Of a stretch of DNA of 10,197 nucleotides, positions 6,436 through 10,197 are shown piece by piece (position 1 is the stretch's first letter; the number at the start of each line of letters is the position of its first letter). Position numbers and translations under genes: made by a program. The stretch is from DASRAJ01 sp039920305. GTDB lineage: Bacteria > Bacteroidota > Bacteroidia > Chitinophagales > UBA10324. Where the stretch lies: contig JBDSEA010000003.1 in the NCBI GenBank assembly GCA_039920305.1, forward strand, positions 1-10,197, given 5' to 3'. Below the pieces are notes generated by a model. The model ran no database searches. It was not told the origin of the DNA and saw only the letters and a list, made by a program, of their open reading frames with translations.

Positions 6436-7386
6436 ATGCAGGAAGACAAAGATTTCTATCGTAAAAATGCATGGAGGGATGCTCCGCTCTTTCACCAGCC
6501 ATGGTGGCTTGATGCAGCTGCCGGTGAGGATTGGGATGTTTGCGTGCTGAAAGAACGGGATGAAATGATGGCTTACTTCCTTTATTCATCTAAAAAAAAT
6601 TTCACGGCTTACCAGGTCATCATGCCAAAGCTGACTCAGTTTCTGGGGCCTAACTACCACCTCACAGAAACTTCAGTACGAAAAAGACAAAACGGTGAAA
6701 CAGAAATTCTTCAATCACTGTTACAGCAACTTCCTTCATCTGCATACTTCGAGTCGCGCTGGCATTTTCGTTTTCAGAACTGGCTCCCATTTTACTGGAA
6801 GGGCTTTCACCAAACCACCCGTTATACCTATGTTCTCAGTGATATTTCCAGCCCCGGAGTTCTGCGCGAAAGCTTCAGCGAAAAAATTAACAGAGATATT
6901 AATAAGGCAGAGAAGCACTTTTCAATTGCGGAATCACACGATACCCGGGCTTTTTTTCGATTGCTGAAAAAAAACTTTCAGGGCAAGAAGATGCAAATAC
7001 CTTTTGAAGAAAAATTGCTTGAAAAAATTTTTAACGCATGTCAAAAGCACAATGCCGGGAAAATTTTCCTGGCATTGGACAGCGCTGGAAAAATAGCTGC
7101 AGGAATTTTTGTGGTATGGGATTCTGTTACTGCTTATTATCTCATCGGAGGAAAAGATGACGACTTCGGGAACAGCGGTGCTACCACATTTTTATTCTGG
7201 AATGCCTTCATCAATTTAAAAGATACGGTCAGAAGCTTTGATTTTGAAGGCTCGATGATCAAGGGGGTGGAAAACTATTTCCGCTCTTTCGGTGCAGAGC
7301 AGAAAGGCTATTTTGAAATTTCTAAAATCACCTCTCCGTTATTAAAATTAAAATCAGGGATTCACAAGGCGATGAGAACGAGATAG
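6436..7386 (+). CDS. FemAB/GNAT-like acyl- or aminoacyltransferase (Acetyltransf_6 type)
   Basis: A 316-residue protein resembling the FemAB-like/BioF2-like branch of the GNAT fold. Support comes from the C-terminal half: the helix-rich segment around KINRDINKAEKHF, the strand KIFLALDSAGKIAAGIFVVW, the segment AYYLIGGKDDDF, and the ending FDFEGSMIKGVENYFRSFGA (residues 268-287), common in Bacteroidota members of this group. FemABX enzymes attach amino acids from charged tRNA to lipid II. Relatives in glycan loci may acylate or aminoacylate other acceptors. There is no signal peptide or membrane segment. The start ATG lies 40 bases after the GT4 stop, preceded by an A/T-rich leader; the upstream frame is closed by a TGA at 6412. 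The 3' end overlaps the opposite-strand GT8-like gene by 33 bases. The fold call is fairly good; the reaction is not established. Confidence 0.75.
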   Translation: MQEDKDFYRKNAWRDAPLFHQPWWLDAAAGEDWDVCVLKERDEMMAYFLYSSKKNFTAYQVIMPKLTQFLGPNYHLTETSVRKRQNGETEILQSLLQQLPSSAYFESRWHFRFQNWLPFYWKGFHQTTRYTYVLSDISSPGVLRESFSEKINRDINKAEKHFSIAESHDTRAFFRLLKKNFQGKKMQIPFEEKLLEKIFNACQKHNAGKIFLALDSAGKIAAGIFVVWDSVTAYYLIGGKDDDFGNSGATTFLFWNAFINLKDTVRSFDFEGSMIKGVENYFRSFGAEQKGYFEISKITSPLLKLKSGIHKAMRTR

Positions 7387-8313
7387 CTTCCTTATAATAC
7401 GGTGATAGTAACTGCTCAAACCGGATTGATATTCCTGCGCATACATTGTAATCCTGGGTATATGCCTGCCCGGATGATGAATATTTTTTAAATGCAGCAT
7501 GCGAAAAAATTCCACGGGTGCCTGAAATACACCGGGATGACGAAGTAACGGTTTTTTTCCTGCCCAGTGCAGAATCGTGGGATGTTTTACTACCGGCAAC
7601 CCGTCCTGTATTCTAAAGATACTTTCCAGTTCATTGCGCGGCACTACAGGAATAACAGTTTGCAGATTCGCTTCCCTAACTACATACCTTCCTTCTGATA
7701 CACCACGAAAGATGAGCAGATTCAAAATACTCTGGACATCCGTTCTCAGGATCATGCGATCTTTTTTCCACACCATTACCAGCTCCCTTAATTCATCCAA
7801 ATCAAGCAGCATTCGCTCTGCAATAAAAACTCCTGAATTAAAATAATGATAAGGTTTCCAATCAAAATATCTTGTAAAAGCGAATACTTTTTGGTAGTTG
7901 AAATATTGTGACCGGTATATAGCGTCAGTATAGTGCTCATGGGGACTATTGTGGATGAGCTGAGCTTCTGAAAGATCTATCTCCTTAAGTATATTCCCCC
8001 ACACAATGGTATCAGCATCCAGGTAAAGAAACTTTTCAAAGGGACTTTCCCAGAAGGAAACGAGGGCACATAAACGGGAGTTGAAGCAATTATCCCTTAA
8101 ATATTTATTGGAAGTGCATTCCTTCGTTACAATCTTTACTACCGGATAATATTTTTTCCATCCCGATACATCCAGCCCTCCGTCGGCAATAATGCAAACC
8201 GGAATATCCGGCATATACATTTTAATGCTTGCCAGGCAGGCTTTCGCGAGCAAGGCATCGCCGGGATGTGCTGCCATGATGATACCGAACGGGTAAAACG
8301 GTTGCTCAGCCAT
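7354..8313 (-). CDS. GT8-like (GT-A fold) glycosyltransferase
   Basis: A 319-residue protein with the layout of GT8 and related retaining GT-A enzymes. The N-terminus is a strand (GIIMAAHPGD) followed by a helix and CIIADGG. The metal-binding DxD sits in FLYLDADTIVWGN, with Asp99 and Asp101. YFNSGVFIAE (157-166) and ILHWAGKKP (247-255) correspond to the usual NSGV and C-terminal H-x-G-x-KP elements, where His249 would be the second metal ligand. There is no membrane segment. The start overlaps the end of the upstream GT4 gene by eight bases, so the two are probably co-translated. The last 33 bases overlap the convergent FemAB-like gene. Distant relation to other sugar-nucleotide transferases with the same fold is possible, and the donor sugar is unknown. 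Confidence 0.82.
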   Translation of the reverse strand: MAEQPFYPFGIIMAAHPGDALLAKACLASIKMYMPDIPVCIIADGGLDVSGWKKYYPVVKIVTKECTSNKYLRDNCFNSRLCALVSFWESPFEKFLYLDADTIVWGNILKEIDLSEAQLIHNSPHEHYTDAIYRSQYFNYQKVFAFTRYFDWKPYHYFNSGVFIAERMLLDLDELRELVMVWKKDRMILRTDVQSILNLLIFRGVSEGRYVVREANLQTVIPVVPRNELESIFRIQDGLPVVKHPTILHWAGKKPLLRHPGVFQAPVEFFRMLHLKNIHHPGRHIPRITMYAQEYQSGLSSYYHRIIRKLSRSHRLVNP

Positions 8314-9583
8314 TCAATCCTAAGGGGGTTTTCATTATGTTTAAGTTCAGGATCGTGCTGATAAATTCGGGGAAATTCTTTTCAGCATTGAACATTCTGT
8401 CCCATGTGGCTAAAGCATTTAACCTGTACCGGGATTTTTCGATATCGGAAAGTGCTAAAAACCGAAGCAGCAGATCTGCCGCTTCTGAAGACTGAAAATT
8501 CTTCTCCAGCAAAAATCCGTTTTCACTATTGATCACTTCAGCAATACCTCCTGCATCTGTTGCCATTACGGGAATGCCGAATGAAAGTGCTTCAATAATT
8601 ACAAACGGCATTCCTTCATATTCACTCGTAAGCATAAATAAATCCACATGCTGTTCGGCGTAAAATTTCATCAGATCGTCGTGGCTCACGTCACCACGAA
8701 AGTCGAATACAATATTTTCATTATCACCAAGCCGGTCGCGCACATACTTCAAAAAGTCAACTTCAATTTTACCTGTTCCAAAATGAATCCATTTTACGGG
8801 TAAACCGTGTACATGCCGCAGGATGTCTGCAACCAGGTGCGGACGTTTCAAGGGAATCAGGCGCGCACAGCTTACTATAATAAATGATGGTTCATTATCG
8901 GGAGGATTGCCTTTTTGCGCCTCAATTCCTAATCTTGAAAGCCGCAGCTTTTTTTCAGCATCACTTCCGGCTTTATCAAGAAAATATTTTCGGCCGTTCT
9001 CTGAAACAAAAAAAATATTGCTGAGATGCTGACTTAAAAATTTCCTGAAAGGAAGGTATTGTGTTGCATGGCGCTCAAAATAAACATCCCACCCGTGAGC
9101 GCGGGAAATGGAAATTATTTTCCCCTCGCGGCTCAGCATCGCTGCTGCAAGTGCGCGGTCATCAGTCCAGTAAGCATAAGCAATGGTGTTTTTACAATTC
9201 AGATTGCGCTGCATCAGGAATTGTTCTATCAGCCGCTTGTATTGCATCGCTGTCAGCAGCGACTGTAATGCTATTTTAATTATTGAATATGAAATACCGA
9301 TCTGATAGTGATTCCTTATCCGGAAAAATTCATCCCTGAAAATTTTTGAAAAGACAAGCCGGAGTCCGTATGCTTTTTGAATAAATGTAATTTTCGGTGA
9401 AAGGTAAAATGCTTCTGCATTCTGCGGGAGTGTGTAAGCTACATTTTTATTACCCTGGTAATTGCTGAATATGAAAATGTGCTCAAAAGCCAAATAAAGA
9501 AATTCCATTTCCGGCTGCAGGTATGGCTCCCATTTTTCATAGGGATAATAATCAGTAAAAAGCAGCAGAAACTTTTTTTTCAT
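8306..9583 (-). CDS. GT4-family glycosyltransferase
   Basis: A 425-residue GT-B glycosyltransferase and the first gene of the minus-strand pair. The donor domain is typical: VSCARLIPLKRPHLV (237-251) with Arg241 and Lys246 as candidate phosphate binders, then WIHFGTGK, FRGDVSHDDL, and LTSEYEGMPFVIIEALSFG, in which Glu323 and Glu331 make the E-x7-E pair. The N-terminal half includes SRAHGWDVYFERH (160-172), a motif I associate with surface-polysaccharide GT4 enzymes, with His163 possibly at the active site. It is longer than the plus-strand GT4 by about 50 residues, mostly in the N-terminal domain. The start codon is followed directly by eight A residues (MKKKF). The gene overlaps the downstream GT8-like gene by eight bases and is divergent from the hisH-type gene. 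Family is sure; specificity is unknown. Confidence 0.9.
   Translation of the reverse strand: MKKKFLLLFTDYYPYEKWEPYLQPEMEFLYLAFEHIFIFSNYQGNKNVAYTLPQNAEAFYLSPKITFIQKAYGLRLVFSKIFRDEFFRIRNHYQIGISYSIIKIALQSLLTAMQYKRLIEQFLMQRNLNCKNTIAYAYWTDDRALAAAMLSREGKIISISRAHGWDVYFERHATQYLPFRKFLSQHLSNIFFVSENGRKYFLDKAGSDAEKKLRLSRLGIEAQKGNPPDNEPSFIIVSCARLIPLKRPHLVADILRHVHGLPVKWIHFGTGKIEVDFLKYVRDRLGDNENIVFDFRGDVSHDDLMKFYAEQHVDLFMLTSEYEGMPFVIIEALSFGIPVMATDAGGIAEVINSENGFLLEKNFQSSEAADLLLRFLALSDIEKSRYRLNALATWDRMFNAEKNFPEFISTILNLNIMKTPLGLNG
9573..9580 (-). repeat. A8 tract immediately after the start codon of the minus-strand GT4 gene
   Basis: Read on the minus strand, the ATG at 9583-9581 is followed at once by eight A residues. 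A single-base slip would shift the frame from the third or fourth codon. It could allow on/off switching of the two-gene unit, or may simply be a lysine-rich, translation-friendly start. Confidence 0.5.
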
Positions 9584-9601
9584 TAAAGAAATCTATCTTG
9601 G

Positions 9602-9609
9602 CAAATGTA
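9602..9609 (-). promoter_or_regulatory. Candidate Bacteroidota -7 promoter element for the minus-strand GT4-GT8 unit
   Basis: The minus strand reads TACATTTG, a full match to the Bacteroidota sigma -7 consensus TAnnTTTG, ending 18 bases before the GT4 start codon. It lies in the 40-base spacer between the two divergent genes, where a promoter for this unit would be expected. I see no convincing TTG -33 element at the usual 17-23 base distance, so the support is partial. It would produce a very short leader. Confidence 0.4.
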
Positions 9610-9623
9610 GCAATGCAGATACG

Positions 9624-10197
9624 ATGATCGTGGTAGTAGATTATAATGTCAGCAACATCGGGTCGCTGGTAAACATGCTTAAAAAAATTGGCATGACGGC
9701 TATGGTGAGCAACCGGCCTGAGGATATTGAGAAGGCGGACAAGCTCATCCTTCCCGGGATCGGATCATTTGATGCCGGCATGCAGCGGCTCATAGACTTA
9801 AACCTGGTTTCATTGCTGAATAAAAAAGTGATGCAAGAAAAAACTCCGGCCCTCGGTATTTGCCTTGGTATGCAGCTAATGGCTCTGCGAAGCACTGAAG
9901 GAAAATTGTCCGGATTATCATGGTTCGATGCAGAAGTGGTTCGGTTTGATTTTCCTGATCCAAAAAGGGATGAAAAAATTCCTCACATGGGCTGGAATTT
10001 TACAGAGCAGAAAAAGAAGAGCAGGCTTTTTGAAAATATGCCGTTAGTCCCCAAATTTTATTTTGTTCACAGCTATCATTTCCGCGCACATCGGGCAGAA
10101 GATGTATTATGTGTTACGCATCATGGCTACGATTTTGTTTCGGCAATGGAGAATGAAAACATAGCCGGCGTGCAATTTCATCCTGAGAAAAGCCATA
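9624..10197 (+). CDS. hisH: HisH-type glutamine amidotransferase, probably the LPS/amidino-sugar paralogue, 3'-truncated
   Basis: A class I glutamine amidotransferase that releases ammonia from glutamine for a partner HisF-like cyclase. It is open to the window edge with 191 residues visible, so only about 10-20 are likely missing. The N-terminus VVVDYNVSNIGSL and PGIGSFDAGM (44-53) match HisH. The nucleophile is Cys80 in LGICLGMQ; the other triad members are His186 and Glu188 in GVQFHPEKSH. The start is the ATG at 9624; an ATG at 9613 in another frame runs into a stop after four codons. Segments SWFDAEVVRFDF and KIPHMGWNF, together with the setting among glycosyltransferases, resemble HisH paralogues of LPS loci. 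There HisH, HisF and WbpG convert an acetamido sugar to an acetamidino form. No his genes are visible. The HisH family is certain; the LPS subtype is an inference. Confidence 0.9.
   Translation, partial: MIVVVDYNVSNIGSLVNMLKKIGMTAMVSNRPEDIEKADKLILPGIGSFDAGMQRLIDLNLVSLLNKKVMQEKTPALGICLGMQLMALRSTEGKLSGLSWFDAEVVRFDFPDPKRDEKIPHMGWNFTEQKKKSRLFENMPLVPKFYFVHSYHFRAHRAEDVLCVTHHGYDFVSAMENENIAGVQFHPEKSH

Noticed and set aside
9641..9895. An 84-codon open frame on the minus strand
   Set aside because: It lies fully opposite the hisH-type gene, whose plus-strand translation has the complete amidotransferase motifs; the minus frame encodes no recognisable domain.
9624..10197. Assignment to histidine biosynthesis
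   Set aside because: The family allows it, but no other his gene is in view and the setting is a glycan locus, so the LPS-type paralogue is preferred, though not proven.

Overview
The window looks like part of a surface-polysaccharide (O-antigen or capsule type) biosynthesis locus from a member of the Bacteroidota. Three things suggest this phylum. Start codons are preceded by A/T-rich leaders rather than Shine-Dalgarno sequences. One promoter-like TAnnTTTG element is visible. The protein families are typical of Bacteroidota glycan clusters. A finer placement cannot be made from this sequence. I see no rRNA, tRNA, CRISPR array, insertion sequence or transposase.

Layout. Bases 2-6395 hold a tightly packed plus-strand run: the 3' part of a Wzt-type ABC exporter ATPase, an FkbM-family methyltransferase, a GT2 glycosyltransferase, a TylF/MycF-like methyltransferase, a divergent GT-B glycosyltransferase, a class I SAM methyltransferase and a GT4 glycosyltransferase. 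Most junctions are 1-6 bases apart or overlap as ATGA/GTGA; the exception is a 51-base gap before the TylF-like gene. After a 40-base gap comes a FemAB/GNAT-like acyltransferase (6436-7386). Its 3' end overlaps, tail to tail, a two-gene minus-strand unit (9583 down to 7354) encoding a GT4 and a GT8-like glycosyltransferase. A 40-base divergent spacer then separates this unit from a plus-strand HisH-type glutamine amidotransferase (9624 to the window end), which is cut off near its C-terminus.

How the genes may work together. Five glycosyltransferases would assemble a glycan. Three methyltransferases from unrelated families would O-methylate sugars. The Wzt-type ATPase, with its C-terminal carbohydrate-binding domain, would help export the finished chain. 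In well-studied ABC-dependent O-antigen systems, a modification at the non-reducing end stops the chain and is read by the Wzt C-terminal domain, so one of these methyltransferases may be the terminator. The HisH protein more closely resembles the paralogues that deliver ammonia for amidino-sugar formation in LPS loci (with HisF and a WbpG-like amidotransferase) than a histidine-biosynthesis enzyme, but its partners lie outside the window. The FemAB-like protein could add an amino acid or acyl group to the glycan.

No wholly new system type is evident. The most unusual points are the set of three methyltransferases beside Wzt, the poorly classifiable GT-B enzyme with four long A tracts, the FemAB-like enzyme inside a glycan locus, and the probable LPS-type HisH.
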